Notes: generated from the sequence alone by a model not told the origin. Positions 41,261-49,748 are shown, counted from the stretch's first letter. The stretch: DNA of 64,000 bases from Solihabitans fulvus (GCF_008386585.1 NZ_VUOB01000033.1:9741-73740); one strand, 5' to 3'. A program made the numbers and translations.

Positions 41261-42631
41261 GTGCGCGTGGTGATCGACGAGGCGGGTGGGGGCGGCGTGC
41301 CAACGGTGTTGTGTCTTGACGTCGGCTCCACATGGACCAAGGGCTCGCTGGTGTCCGAGCGCGGCGTGCTGCTCGGCACGGCTCAGCATCCGACCACGCC
41401 GCCGGAGGTGTTGGACGGTGTCCGAGCCGTGACCGAGGACCTCGGCGCGCACGGTGCCGAGGTGCTGGCCTGTTCCTCGGCCGGCGGCGGGCTGAGGCTG
41501 GCCGTGGTCGGCCAGGAGCGGTTGGTGAGCGCGGAGGCCGCGTACCGGGTGGCGCTGTCCGCGGGCGCGAAGGTCGTGCACGTGTCCTCCGGCGAGCTGG
41601 ACGGCGCGGGCCTGCGCACCCTGCGCGCCTCGCGCCCCGACCTGGTCCTGCTGGTCGGCGGCACCGACGGCGGGGACGCCTCGGTGTTGCTGCACAACGC
41701 GCGTCGCCTCGCGGTGAACCGCGTGACCTGCCCGATCGTGTTGGCCGGCAACGCATCGGCCCGCGACGAGGCGCTGGACCTGTTGCGCGGCACCGGTCGT
41801 ACCGTCGTGCCGACCGACAACGTGCTGCCCGACGTCGGCGAACTGGCGCCGGGCCCGGCGCGCACCGCGATCCGCGAGGTGTTCCTGGACCACGTGATCG
41901 GCGGCAAGGGCCTGTCCAGGGGGCCCGCGTTCCGCCGCCTGGTCAGGGCGGTCACGCCGGACGCGGTGCTGGCCGGCGTGTCGCGCCTGTCGGCCGTGCT
42001 GGCGGCCGGCCAGGACGCGGCCGGCGCGGTGCTGGTCGTGGATGTCGGCGGCGCCACCACGGATGTCTACTCCGCCGTGTCCACTGTGGACGATTCGGCG
42101 ATCGAGCGAACGGTGGCGCTGCCGGCCGACCGCAGGACCGTCGAGGGCGACCTAGGCATGCGCTGGTCGGCCCCAGGCGTCGTCGCCGAGGCGGTCACGG
42201 AGCGCCTGGTCACCTCGGCCGAGGCGGCGTCCCTGCACGCCGAGGCGGGCCGCCGCGCGGCCGAGGTCGACTGGGTTCCCGGCGACGCCGAGCAGGTGGC
42301 GGTCGACCTGCGGCTGGCCGGTCTCGCCGCGGTCCTCGCCGTGCGCAGGCACCTGCGGTTGGTGGATGGTCAGCTGGGTCCGCGCGGTGCGGGCCTGTTG
42401 GTGCTGTCCGGCGGCGTCTTCCGGCACGCGGGTGATGCGGGAGTCGCCGAGGTGGAGGAGGTGCTGCGGGCCGACCCCGTGCTGCGTCCCGTCCTGCGCG
42501 AGGCGGCCGTGCTGGTGGACGCGAGCTACGTGCTCGCGCCGGCAGGCCTGCTCGCCTCGGCCGGCCGGGCGGAGGTCGCCGACCGGCTGCTGACCGACGC
42601 GCTGAGCCACCGCGCGGTGCCGAGCGCATGA
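41261..42631 (+). CDS. Glutamate mutase L (MutL/GlmL) type ASKHA ATPase
   Basis: A 456-residue ATPase of the family found between the S and E subunits of adenosylcobalamin-dependent glutamate mutase, thought to reactivate the enzyme. Actin-fold nucleotide motifs are LCLDVGSTWTKGSLV, LLVGGTDGGDASVLLHNAR, VLVVDVGGATTDVYSAV, and LLVLSGGVFRHAG. The GTG at 41261 is one base after the permease stop, so they are probably co-transcribed. No mutase subunit is in the window, making this an orphan. The next gene is on the other strand. Another B12-dependent partner is possible. Confidence 0.82.
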   Translation: MRVVIDEAGGGGVPTVLCLDVGSTWTKGSLVSERGVLLGTAQHPTTPPEVLDGVRAVTEDLGAHGAEVLACSSAGGGLRLAVVGQERLVSAEAAYRVALSAGAKVVHVSSGELDGAGLRTLRASRPDLVLLVGGTDGGDASVLLHNARRLAVNRVTCPIVLAGNASARDEALDLLRGTGRTVVPTDNVLPDVGELAPGPARTAIREVFLDHVIGGKGLSRGPAFRRLVRAVTPDAVLAGVSRLSAVLAAGQDAAGAVLVVDVGGATTDVYSAVSTVDDSAIERTVALPADRRTVEGDLGMRWSAPGVVAEAVTERLVTSAEAASLHAEAGRRAAEVDWVPGDAEQVAVDLRLAGLAAVLAVRRHLRLVDGQLGPRGAGLLVLSGGVFRHAGDAGVAEVEEVLRADPVLRPVLREAAVLVDASYVLAPAGLLASAGRAEVADRLLTDALSHRAVPSA

Positions 42632-42748
42632 CCGTGCGGCGGCACGGCGACGCGGTGCGCGGCAGGGTCGTCGGCGAGGCGGCGGAGCCGTGCGACGCCG
42701 GTCGCCCCGGGTGCCAGGAGGGGCCGATGGTCGTCCTGGCCCGGTCGG

Positions 42749-42971
42749 TCAGGAACCCAGCGGTGGCTTGACTTCTTCGGCTGGGGTGCCCGCTTTTGTC
42801 CCACTCGGGATCGGCGCTGTCAGGATCCCAGCGGCGGCTTGACTTCTTCGGCCGGGGTGCCCGCCTTCCTCGCCACTGGCAGCACCAGGCCCGACGCGGG
42901 CGGGGGCGAGTCGGCGCGTTCCAGGCCCGCCGCGATGGCCACCGCGCGGTCCCACTCGGGATCGGCGCTGT
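42749..42971. repeat. Imperfect duplication of the 3' end of the membrane hydrolase gene
   Basis: Two blocks recur in the same order. Block A (45 bases, 42749-42793) matches 42820-42864 with three differences. Block B (23 bases, 42798-42820) is identical to 42949-42971. In the first copy the two blocks are only four bases apart; in the gene they are separated by 84 bases. So 42749-42820 is a collapsed second copy of the gene end, lying beyond its stop codon. Confidence 0.75.
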
Positions 42972-45300
42972 AGTCGGCGTGGCCGTTCACCCCCGGCAGC
43001 CAGCGCCGGCCGGCGAACGGGCCGCGCTGCGGGTCGGGCAGCCAGTGGTCGGCCCCGAGCACCAGCGCGCCGGTCGGGCCGGTGGTCGCCGCCTCGAGCG
43101 CGCCTTCGGTGCCGTCCTCGCGGAAGCCGACGCCGAGCAGCATCCCGTCGAACACCTGCCGCCGCCACGTCGTCACCGCGCCGCCCAACGGATCCGTCCC
43201 GCGACACAGCGCCCGCCAGCGCCCGCCGAGGCCGCCGGCCAGCTCGGCCAGCGACGAGTGCGGCACCACGGCGGGGAACGCCCTCGGGTAGGCCCACTGG
43301 AGTTGCGAGCCCGCCGTGATCAGCCCGACCCGCGAGCGGTCGGCCTCCGGCAGGCTCTCCAGCAGCCGCGCCGCCGCGACCGCGACCAGCAGCGTGCCCT
43401 GGCTGTGCCCGGTCAGCACGACCCGCGTGCCGGGGTCCTTCAAGTGCTCCGCGGCCCTCGCGGCGACCTCGGGCACGACCTTGAGCGCGTAGCACGGCGG
43501 CACGGTCGGGTGCGCCTCGCGGGGCCAGAACGACGCCAGGTCGGCGAGGATCCCCACCCGTCGCCCGGTTTCCGGCCGCCGCGCGGCCAGGTACACCAGC
43601 CGCAGCAGGCTCACCGCGAGCAGGCCGAGCGCGGCGACACCCACCGTCGAGAACGGTCGCGCCCACGCGGCGGGCGGCACGCCCTTCAACCGCAGCACCG
43701 CCGACACCAGCGCGCCGCCGCACAGCACGGTCGCCATCACCAGCAACGCGTGGTGGCTGTGCCGGCGCTCCCACCTGGCCCACCACCATGCGCTGGCCGC
43801 GCGCGCCGCGTCCTGCGGTCGGTCGGCGTGCAGCAGCGCCACCTCGCGCGGCCAGGCGCGCCCGCGCCGCTCGGTGACCCACCGCACCACGAAGGTCGCC
43901 CCGCCCGCGCACAGCGCGCTGACGGCGGCGAGCGTCCCGGCGACGCCCCACAGCAGGCTGAGGTAGTCGTATCCCTGCGGCAGCGTCAGGCTCCGGTCGA
44001 TCAGCGGCCGGATGGTGAGCGCGATCCCGGCCCCGAACCCGCCGCCGAGCAGCGCGGCGATCGCGAGCATCGGCGCGGCCATCCAGCCGCCCGCCCACGG
44101 CCGCAGTTCCCTCGGCAGCGCGGACCACGTGCGCCTGGCCAGCAGCGCGGCCGGCACCAGCAGCACGGCGAACACGATGCTCACCACGCCGAGCAGCGCG
44201 GCGACGACCTGCACGGTGACGTCGGTGCCGGGCAGCCTGACCGGCAGGTCGACCGGTAGCGGGCCGAGCACGACGGCCGTGCCGACCAACAACAGCCCGG
44301 ACGCGCCGACCAGCACCGTCCTCGGCCACGCGCCGAGGCCGACGCGCACCCATCGGCCCGGCCGGTGCGGGGCTCCTCCGGTGGGGTCGTCCAGCAGCAT
44401 CACGCCGAGCGCGGTCAACCCGAGCAGCGCGAGCGCGATCGTCCAGCACACGGTGACGCCGACGCCGGTGGAGGACGGCGCGGCTGGGCCGCCGAGCGCA
44501 AGCAGCGCGATGACGGCGAGCGAGGCCGCGGTGTGCAGGGCGCGCATCGCGGCGGTGTCTGGGTCGGCGGCCACGCTCGCGCCCGGCATGCCGGACAGCG
44601 TCTGCCCCGGCCGCCCTTCCTTCGGCGCAGTGAGGTCGATCTTCCAGTCCACTGTGGACACTCGATGCAGCACGAACACCGCGACGGCGGGGATCAACAG
44701 GCCGAGCGCGGGCCGGAACCAGGACAACTCGCGAAGCTCGTTGGGCACCAGGCTGCCGAGGCACGGCGCGTTCGGCGCGAGGCACTGCGCGGCGATCATG
44801 TCGAGGCCCACCACGGTGAGCTGGCTGATCAGCAGCGTGGTGAGCAGCAGCGCGGCCAGTCGGAGCAGCGCGCGCAGCAGCAGGCCGAGCGCCTGGGCGA
44901 TCGCGCTGCGCTCCGGCGCGGGCGGCAGCATCCAGTGCGCCACGTTCGCCAGCGAGAACGGGAACAGCAGCGCCCACGTCGCCTTCGCCCAGCCGCCCGA
45001 GGTCATGCCGCCCCAGATGTAGCCCTCGACGATGCGCGGCACCGGGCGGCCGTCGGCCTGGAGCACCGGCCCCGGCGCGGGCCGCAGCAGCCGGTCGGCC
45101 GGTCGGACGATGCGGCCGACACCGTCGCCGGCGACGTCGACCGCGGCAACCGCGTCGACCAGCGACTCCGCGGTGGTGCCCTGCACGCCGTGCACCCGCA
45201 GCTCGACGACGCGGGTGTCGTGCCCGGGTAGCAACACGGTTCCTCCAACAAGCCTTCGCAACAGTGCAGATTCGACGATTGTCGTCAGCGACGGACCCAT
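42820..45300 (-). CDS. Large membrane protein with C-terminal alpha/beta-hydrolase domain
   Basis: An 826-residue protein. A short N-terminal strand-rich region (TRVVELRVHGVQGTTAESLVDAV) is followed by about 10 hydrophobic segments. The C-terminal ~220 residues include CYALKVVPEVAARAAEHLKDPG, then VVLTGHSQGTLLVAVAAARLL, a GxSxG nucleophile elbow (Ser about 633), and LITAGSQLQWAYPRAFP. This looks like a lipase/esterase-type domain fused to a membrane module. I recognise no named family. Acid and His residues of the triad are not clearly placed. It is the only gene between mutL-like and ahcY, and transcribed opposite to both. Confidence 0.75.
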   Translation of the reverse strand: MGPSLTTIVESALLRRLVGGTVLLPGHDTRVVELRVHGVQGTTAESLVDAVAAVDVAGDGVGRIVRPADRLLRPAPGPVLQADGRPVPRIVEGYIWGGMTSGGWAKATWALLFPFSLANVAHWMLPPAPERSAIAQALGLLLRALLRLAALLLTTLLISQLTVVGLDMIAAQCLAPNAPCLGSLVPNELRELSWFRPALGLLIPAVAVFVLHRVSTVDWKIDLTAPKEGRPGQTLSGMPGASVAADPDTAAMRALHTAASLAVIALLALGGPAAPSSTGVGVTVCWTIALALLGLTALGVMLLDDPTGGAPHRPGRWVRVGLGAWPRTVLVGASGLLLVGTAVVLGPLPVDLPVRLPGTDVTVQVVAALLGVVSIVFAVLLVPAALLARRTWSALPRELRPWAGGWMAAPMLAIAALLGGGFGAGIALTIRPLIDRSLTLPQGYDYLSLLWGVAGTLAAVSALCAGGATFVVRWVTERRGRAWPREVALLHADRPQDAARAASAWWWARWERRHSHHALLVMATVLCGGALVSAVLRLKGVPPAAWARPFSTVGVAALGLLAVSLLRLVYLAARRPETGRRVGILADLASFWPREAHPTVPPCYALKVVPEVAARAAEHLKDPGTRVVLTGHSQGTLLVAVAAARLLESLPEADRSRVGLITAGSQLQWAYPRAFPAVVPHSSLAELAGGLGGRWRALCRGTDPLGGAVTTWRRQVFDGMLLGVGFREDGTEGALEAATTGPTGALVLGADHWLPDPQRGPFAGRRWLPGVNGHADYSADPEWDRAVAIAAGLERADSPPPASGLVLPVARKAGTPAEEVKPPLGS

Positions 45301-45528
45301 CCTGAGGCATTAGGGCCGGGTTTCCGCCGATCGGAGGCTTCAGGCGTGTCTGATTGCCGCGCTTCGTCTGATCCGGCCCGTGGCCTGCTACGACGTTCGC
45401 GGCGCGGCCCGCCGCGAGCACCAGCGCGCTCGGCCTATCGGGCACCTCACTCGCGGAGTCAAGCGAGTCTTGAGTAGGGCAGCGGTAGTGTTCGGGGTCG
45501 ACCCCTGACGCCGTGGAGGAAACGCGCG

Positions 45529-46992
45529 ATGACCGCCGACAGGCTGCAAAACCGCAACGGCATTGACTTCGCTGTGGCCGATCTGACCCTGGCCGAGTTC
45601 GGCCGCAAGGAGATCAGGCTGGCAGAGCACGAGATGCCCGGCTTGATGGCCCTGCGCCGCGAATACTCCGAGGTGTACCCGCTGCGGGGCGCCCGCGTGT
45701 CCGGGTCGCTGCACATGACCGTGCAGACGGCCGTGCTGATCGAGACGCTGGTCTCGCTCGGCGCCGAGGTCCGCTGGGCGTCCTGCAACATCTTCTCCAC
45801 CCAGGACCACGCGGCCGCCGCGATCGTGGTCGGCCCGCACGGCACCGAGGAGGAGCCCAAGGGCGTCCCGGTGTTCGCCTGGAAGGGCGAGTCGCTGCCG
45901 GAGTACTGGTGGGCGACCGAGCAGATGCTGACCTGGCCCGACGGCGAGGGCCCGAACATGCTGCTCGACGACGGCGGCGACGCGACGCTGCTGATCCACA
46001 AGGGCACCCAGTACGAGGCGGCGGGCGTGGTGCCAAGCGCCGAGGACGACGACTCCGACGAGTGGAAGGTCATCCTGGAGACGCTGCGCGCGTCGCTGGC
46101 GAACTCGCCTGGCAAGTGGACCAAGATCGGCGAGGGCATCCGGGGCGTCACCGAGGAGACCACCACCGGCGTGCTGCGGCTCTACCAGCTGGCCGCCGCC
46201 GGTGAGCTGCTGTTCCCGGCGATCAACGTCAACGACTCGGTGACCAAGTCGAAGTTCGACAACAAGTACGGCATCCGGCACTCGCTGATCGACGGCATCA
46301 ACCGGGGCACCGACGTGCTCATCGGCGGCAAGGTCGCCGTGGTGTGCGGCTACGGCGACGTCGGCAAGGGCGCGGCCGAGTCGCTGTCCGGCCAGGGCGC
46401 GCGGGTGATCGTCACCGAGATCGACCCGATCTGCGCGCTCCAGGCGGCCATGGACGGCTACCAGGTCGCCAGGCTGGAGTCGGTGCTGCCCATCGCCGAC
46501 ATCGTGATCACCACGACCGGCAACAAGGACGTCGTGATGGCCGAGCACATGGCCGTCATGAAGCACCAGTCGATCCTCGGCAACATCGGCCACTTCGACA
46601 ACGAGCTGGACATGGCCGGCCTGGCCCGCTACCCGGGCGTGCGCCGCATCAACATCAAGCCGCAGGTCGACGAGTGGGTCTTCCCCGACGGCCACTCGAT
46701 CATCGTGCTGTCCGAGGGCCGGCTGCTCAACCTCGGCAACGCCACCGGGCACCCGTCGTTCGTGATGTCGAACTCCTTCTCCAACCAGGTGATCGCGCAG
46801 GTCGAGCTGTTCACCAAGTACGAGGAGTACGACAAGGAGGTCTTCACCCTCCCCAAGCACCTCGACGAGAAGGTCGCCAAGATCCACCTTGAGGCGCTCG
46901 GCGGCGAGCTGACCAAGCTCACCAAGGAGCAGGCCGAGTACATCGGCGTCGACGTGGAGGGCCCCTTCAAGGCTGCGGCCTACCGCTACTGA
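45529..46992 (+). CDS. ahcY: S-adenosyl-L-homocysteine hydrolase
   Basis: A 487-residue NAD-dependent enzyme splitting S-adenosylhomocysteine into adenosine and homocysteine, which keeps methylation reactions running. It has SGSLHMTVQTAVLIETL, WASCNIFSTQDHAAAAI, the Rossmann motif GYGDVGKGAAESL (from about Gly274), and the C-terminal GPFKAAAYRY, close to mycobacterial SahH. The ATG follows GGAGGAAA by seven bases. Upstream (45301-45528) is a non-coding stretch with an inverted repeat ACTCGC/GCGAGT at 45449-45468; I see no SAH riboswitch. A strong hairpin follows the stop. Confidence 0.96.
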   Translation: MTADRLQNRNGIDFAVADLTLAEFGRKEIRLAEHEMPGLMALRREYSEVYPLRGARVSGSLHMTVQTAVLIETLVSLGAEVRWASCNIFSTQDHAAAAIVVGPHGTEEEPKGVPVFAWKGESLPEYWWATEQMLTWPDGEGPNMLLDDGGDATLLIHKGTQYEAAGVVPSAEDDDSDEWKVILETLRASLANSPGKWTKIGEGIRGVTEETTTGVLRLYQLAAAGELLFPAINVNDSVTKSKFDNKYGIRHSLIDGINRGTDVLIGGKVAVVCGYGDVGKGAAESLSGQGARVIVTEIDPICALQAAMDGYQVARLESVLPIADIVITTTGNKDVVMAEHMAVMKHQSILGNIGHFDNELDMAGLARYPGVRRINIKPQVDEWVFPDGHSIIVLSEGRLLNLGNATGHPSFVMSNSFSNQVIAQVELFTKYEEYDKEVFTLPKHLDEKVAKIHLEALGGELTKLTKEQAEYIGVDVEGPFKAAAYRY

Positions 46993-47002
46993 CACCTGCC
47001 AT

Positions 47003-47046
47003 GAAGGGTCCCTGCACCGACGTTCACCGTCGTGCAGGGACCCTTC
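47003..47046 (+). terminator. Perfect 15-bp hairpin after ahcY
   Basis: GAAGGGTCCCTGCAC (47003-47017) pairs perfectly with GTGCAGGGACCCTTC (47032-47046) around a 14-base loop that can pair further. It starts 11 bases after the ahcY stop and ends seven bases before the stop of the convergent regulator gene, so it probably serves both genes. Confidence 0.8.
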
Positions 47047-47052
47047 GTGGCA

Positions 47053-48030
47053 TCAGGTCCACTCCACGGCGACGCCGGCAAGGCCGGGGCCGACGTTGGC
47101 GAAGTACGCGCTGACCACCCCGCCGAGTCCGCACACGAGGTCGTCGGCCTCGACGGGTGTCGTGTCGTCCCGCACCCGGAACTGGCGGGTGCAGCGCGCC
47201 GGCAGGACTCTGCGATGGAAACCCATCTGTAGCAGGTAGTTCGGGCAGTTGTCGCGGAACGTGCGCTGGAAGCCCGGGGTGGCCGTGCCGGGCTCGTCGA
47301 TCACGGTGAAGCTGAAGACGTGGATCTCGCCCTCGCTGAGCCTGCGGTCGAACAGCAGCTCGGCGACCATGCCCCTGGAAGACGGCTGGCGGCGTAGCCT
47401 GCCCTGCCGGCAGCCCTCGGCCGTGCGGACCGTGGCGAGGTCGATGTGGCAGCCCTCGTCGCCCTGGTGCACGGCGAGGTACCGGTCCGGCCCTGACCGC
47501 ATGGCCCGCACCACCAGCCGGGTCGTCACGCTGCGCTGCTCGCGCTGGGCGCCGACCAGCACGGTGTCGTGCACGGACAGCACGTCGAGGTCGGTGTTGC
47601 AGCGGATGCTCTCCGGGATGGCGTCGAACTCCGCGAGCAGCGCCGTGGTGTCCGCCCAGGTCCGCGACAGGTCCGCGAACGCGGCCTGCGCTGGCCGTTC
47701 CGCGCCGGGCGGCCGGTGTCGCGGCCCGATCAGCACCAGCAGCGAGTTGGCCGGCAGGTGCAGCACCGTCTCCAGCGCGCGGACCGTGCTGATCGCCCTG
47801 GGCACCTCGGGGTGCCGCAGGCCGCGCTGCCAGTAGCTCAGCGTGGACTGGCCGACCTGCACGCCCAACCGGTCGAGGTGCGCGCGCAGCCGGGCGAGCG
47901 AGAGCCCCCGGTGCGCGATGGCCTCCCGGAGCGCGCGGTGGAACGGCCCGTAGCGCAGCGTCTCGGCGAGCTGCGCCGGCAGCCCGGCCGCCGGGTCGAC
48001 CGGTTCGCCGGGCCCAGTGTCTCCGGCCAC
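47053..48030 (-). CDS. XRE-like helix-turn-helix regulator
   Basis: A 325-residue protein. Residues about 32-100 read as an XRE-type HTH (FHRALREAIAHRGLSLARLRAHL, then VGQSTLSYWQRGLRHPEVPRAISTVRALE). The C-terminal two-thirds (LLFDRRLSEGEIHVFSFTVIDEPG, RTFRDNCPNYLLQMGFHRRVLPARCTRQFRVRDD) is a strand-rich domain I do not recognise, perhaps for ligand or partner sensing. It is divergent from the secreted protease gene across 301 bases filled with palindromes, so it is the likely regulator of that operon and of itself. The GTG start has a GGAAGG-like site further upstream. Confidence 0.65.
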   Translation of the reverse strand: MAGDTGPGEPVDPAAGLPAQLAETLRYGPFHRALREAIAHRGLSLARLRAHLDRLGVQVGQSTLSYWQRGLRHPEVPRAISTVRALETVLHLPANSLLVLIGPRHRPPGAERPAQAAFADLSRTWADTTALLAEFDAIPESIRCNTDLDVLSVHDTVLVGAQREQRSVTTRLVVRAMRSGPDRYLAVHQGDEGCHIDLATVRTAEGCRQGRLRRQPSSRGMVAELLFDRRLSEGEIHVFSFTVIDEPGTATPGFQRTFRDNCPNYLLQMGFHRRVLPARCTRQFRVRDDTTPVEADDLVCGLGGVVSAYFANVGPGLAGVAVEWT

Positions 48031-48058
48031 CGCGGCACCACCTTCCGCACTACCGGGT

Positions 48059-48205
48059 GTTCACATCGCGTGAACCCGGAGTGAACGTTCACCGTAGTCA
48101 CTCGATCCGGTGACGGAAAGACTCCCACTGACCTGCCTGGACGGCACACCACCCGGTTCCGGAACCCGGGTGTTCCACGGAACGGTCCGCCGGGTCGTTC
48201 GACCC
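48059..48205. promoter_or_regulatory. Palindrome array between regulator and secreted protease
   Basis: Five palindromes lie in 147 bases: GTTCAC-N5-GTGAAC (48059-48075), GTGAACGTTCAC (48081-48092), GGTTCCGGAACC (48155-48166), GTTCC-N2-GGAAC (48172-48183) and GGGTCG-TT-CGACCC (48192-48205). The first two share one half-site and their centres are about 20 bases apart, two helical turns, which fits cooperative operator binding. The rest of the 48031-48331 gap shows no gene. Confidence 0.6.
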
Positions 48206-48331
48206 ACTTGTCCGACTGGTCGGGACCTCTCAGCGTTGGGTCCGCTCCGCCTCGCCGACCCCGCCACCCCTGCCTACCGGGCGGTTTCGGCGATCCCTGC
48301 TGATCGGAACGGATCCGGAAGGAGGCTGACC

Positions 48332-48943
48332 GTGCGAAGGAGATTTGCGCTCCTGACCCGCGTGCTGGCCGCCATGTCGGTCGTGCTCGGCACCTGGATG
48401 CTCGTCCAGGCCCCGGCGACGGCCGCCCAACAGCCCGGGGCGCTCGCCGCCTCGGTGCCGTCCTCCTACCACGACTACATCACCATGCAGGCCCAGCAGA
48501 AGAACCAGTGGTGCTGGGCCGCGTCCGGCAACACCATCGCGGCGTACTGGAACTACTCGGTGTCCCAGAACGACTTCTGCGCCTACGCCAAGAACCGCAG
48601 CACCAGCTACGACTGCCCGAACTGGCAGGGCACGCTGGACGACGTCCAGAACGCCTTCTCCCAGCTCGGTTTCAGCTACACCGGGGACTACGTCTGGAAC
48701 ACCGTCAGCTTCGGCACGGTGCAGAACCAGGTCTCCGCCAACCAGCCGCTGGAGACCCGCATCCAGTGGAACTCCGGCGGCGGGCACATGCACGTGCTCT
48801 ACGGCTACGACGCGAACGCCGGCACGGTCTCCTACGGCGACCCGTGGCCGTCCAACCAGCGCTACAACACCATGTCCTACAACTACTACGTGAGCAACGG
48901 GTCGTTCTCGTGGACGCACACGCTCACCGGGATCAGGGGGTGA
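48332..48943 (+). CDS. Secreted papain-like cysteine protease (C70-type)
   Basis: A 203-residue exported protein. The GTG at 48332 has AAGGAGG six bases upstream; an in-frame ATG at 48110 would only add non-coding-like sequence through the palindromes. A signal peptide of about 31 residues (RRRFALLTRVLAAMSVVLGTW core, ending ATAA) precedes a papain-like domain with QKNQWCWAASGNTI (nucleophile Cys61), GGGHMHVLYGYD (His152/154) and YGDPWP (Asp170), the pattern of the AvrRpt2-like C70 family. No propeptide is visible. It is followed seven bases later by a membrane-anchored partner gene. Confidence 0.8.
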   Translation: MRRRFALLTRVLAAMSVVLGTWMLVQAPATAAQQPGALAASVPSSYHDYITMQAQQKNQWCWAASGNTIAAYWNYSVSQNDFCAYAKNRSTSYDCPNWQGTLDDVQNAFSQLGFSYTGDYVWNTVSFGTVQNQVSANQPLETRIQWNSGGGHMHVLYGYDANAGTVSYGDPWPSNQRYNTMSYNYYVSNGSFSWTHTLTGIRG

Positions 48944-48950
48944 GCGCGTC

Positions 48951-49748
48951 ATGATCCGTACCGTGCTGCGCGCGGTGGCGATCACCGCGATCGGCCTCGC
49001 CGCCGTCCTCGGTGGCGCTGGCGCGGCCTCGGCCGACCCGTCGACGCCGGCGGGACAGCCGACGGCGCAGGAACTTCAGGCCGTGCGGGCGGCGGTCGGC
49101 ACACCTCAGGTCCAGCAGCAGTTGGCCGGCGTGCACTACCCGGGCGCGGCGGCCAGGGCCAATGCGGCGCAGGGCCAGACCGCGTCGGTCGGCGGCCAGA
49201 CGCTGCCGGTTTACCAGCTGGGCAAGGACTTCGTGGCGGGGGTGGCCGGCGCGCCGATCGGCGATCTCGCCTACGTCGCGGTGCCGGCGCGCACCGGCGA
49301 CGGCGCGACGGCGACGCTGTGGACCGCGCGGCAGGCCGGCTCGTGGCAGGTGGTCAACATCGCGTCGGGAGACCGTGAGTTCTCCTTCGCCGGCGCGCTG
49401 CCGGCCGGGTCGTTCCTGCTGCACGAGCCGCAGATCGACGCCTGGTACGCGGTGTCTGGCGGTGTGGTTCGGGTGCTGGATGTGCCGGGCGTGGCGACCG
49501 GCACGGTGTACGGCCTCGCCGACTACCAGCGGGCCGTTGCCGACCGGTACGCGGACAAGCAGCCGGGTTCGGCCTACGCGCGGCAGGGCAGGGCGGGCGG
49601 CTTCGACGTCCTGTCCGGCCGTGACGCGCCGACCTCGCCGGGTCAGCCGGCAGGCGCCCCTGCGTGGCTGCCGTTCCTGCTGCTCGGCGGCGGCCTGCTG
49701 GTCGCCGGCGCCGCCACGGCACTGCTCCGCCCGGCTCTGCGCAGGTGA
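48951..49748 (+). CDS. Exported membrane-anchored hypothetical protein (protease partner)
   Basis: A 265-residue protein with an N-terminal signal peptide (VAITAIGLAAVLGGAGAASA), a strand-rich extracellular region (LPVYQLGKDFVAGVAG, DLAYVAVPARTGDGATATLW, SWQVVNIASGDREFSFAGALP), and a C-terminal membrane helix (WLPFLLLGGGLLVAGAATALL) with a basic end. It therefore looks like a type I surface protein. Seven bases separate it from the protease gene, so they are one operon. It could anchor, inhibit or activate the protease, or be its substrate. I recognise no family. Reading in other frames does not compete. Confidence 0.65.
   Translation: MIRTVLRAVAITAIGLAAVLGGAGAASADPSTPAGQPTAQELQAVRAAVGTPQVQQQLAGVHYPGAAARANAAQGQTASVGGQTLPVYQLGKDFVAGVAGAPIGDLAYVAVPARTGDGATATLWTARQAGSWQVVNIASGDREFSFAGALPAGSFLLHEPQIDAWYAVSGGVVRVLDVPGVATGTVYGLADYQRAVADRYADKQPGSAYARQGRAGGFDVLSGRDAPTSPGQPAGAPAWLPFLLLGGGLLVAGAATALLRPALRR

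Noticed and set aside
45301..45528. SAH or SAM riboswitch before ahcY
   Set aside because: No matching conserved core or pseudoknot; only a short inverted repeat is present.
48110..48331. Upstream ATG extending the secreted protease by 74 residues
   Set aside because: The extension runs through the palindromes, would bury the signal peptide, and a consensus ribosome site precedes the GTG at 48332.
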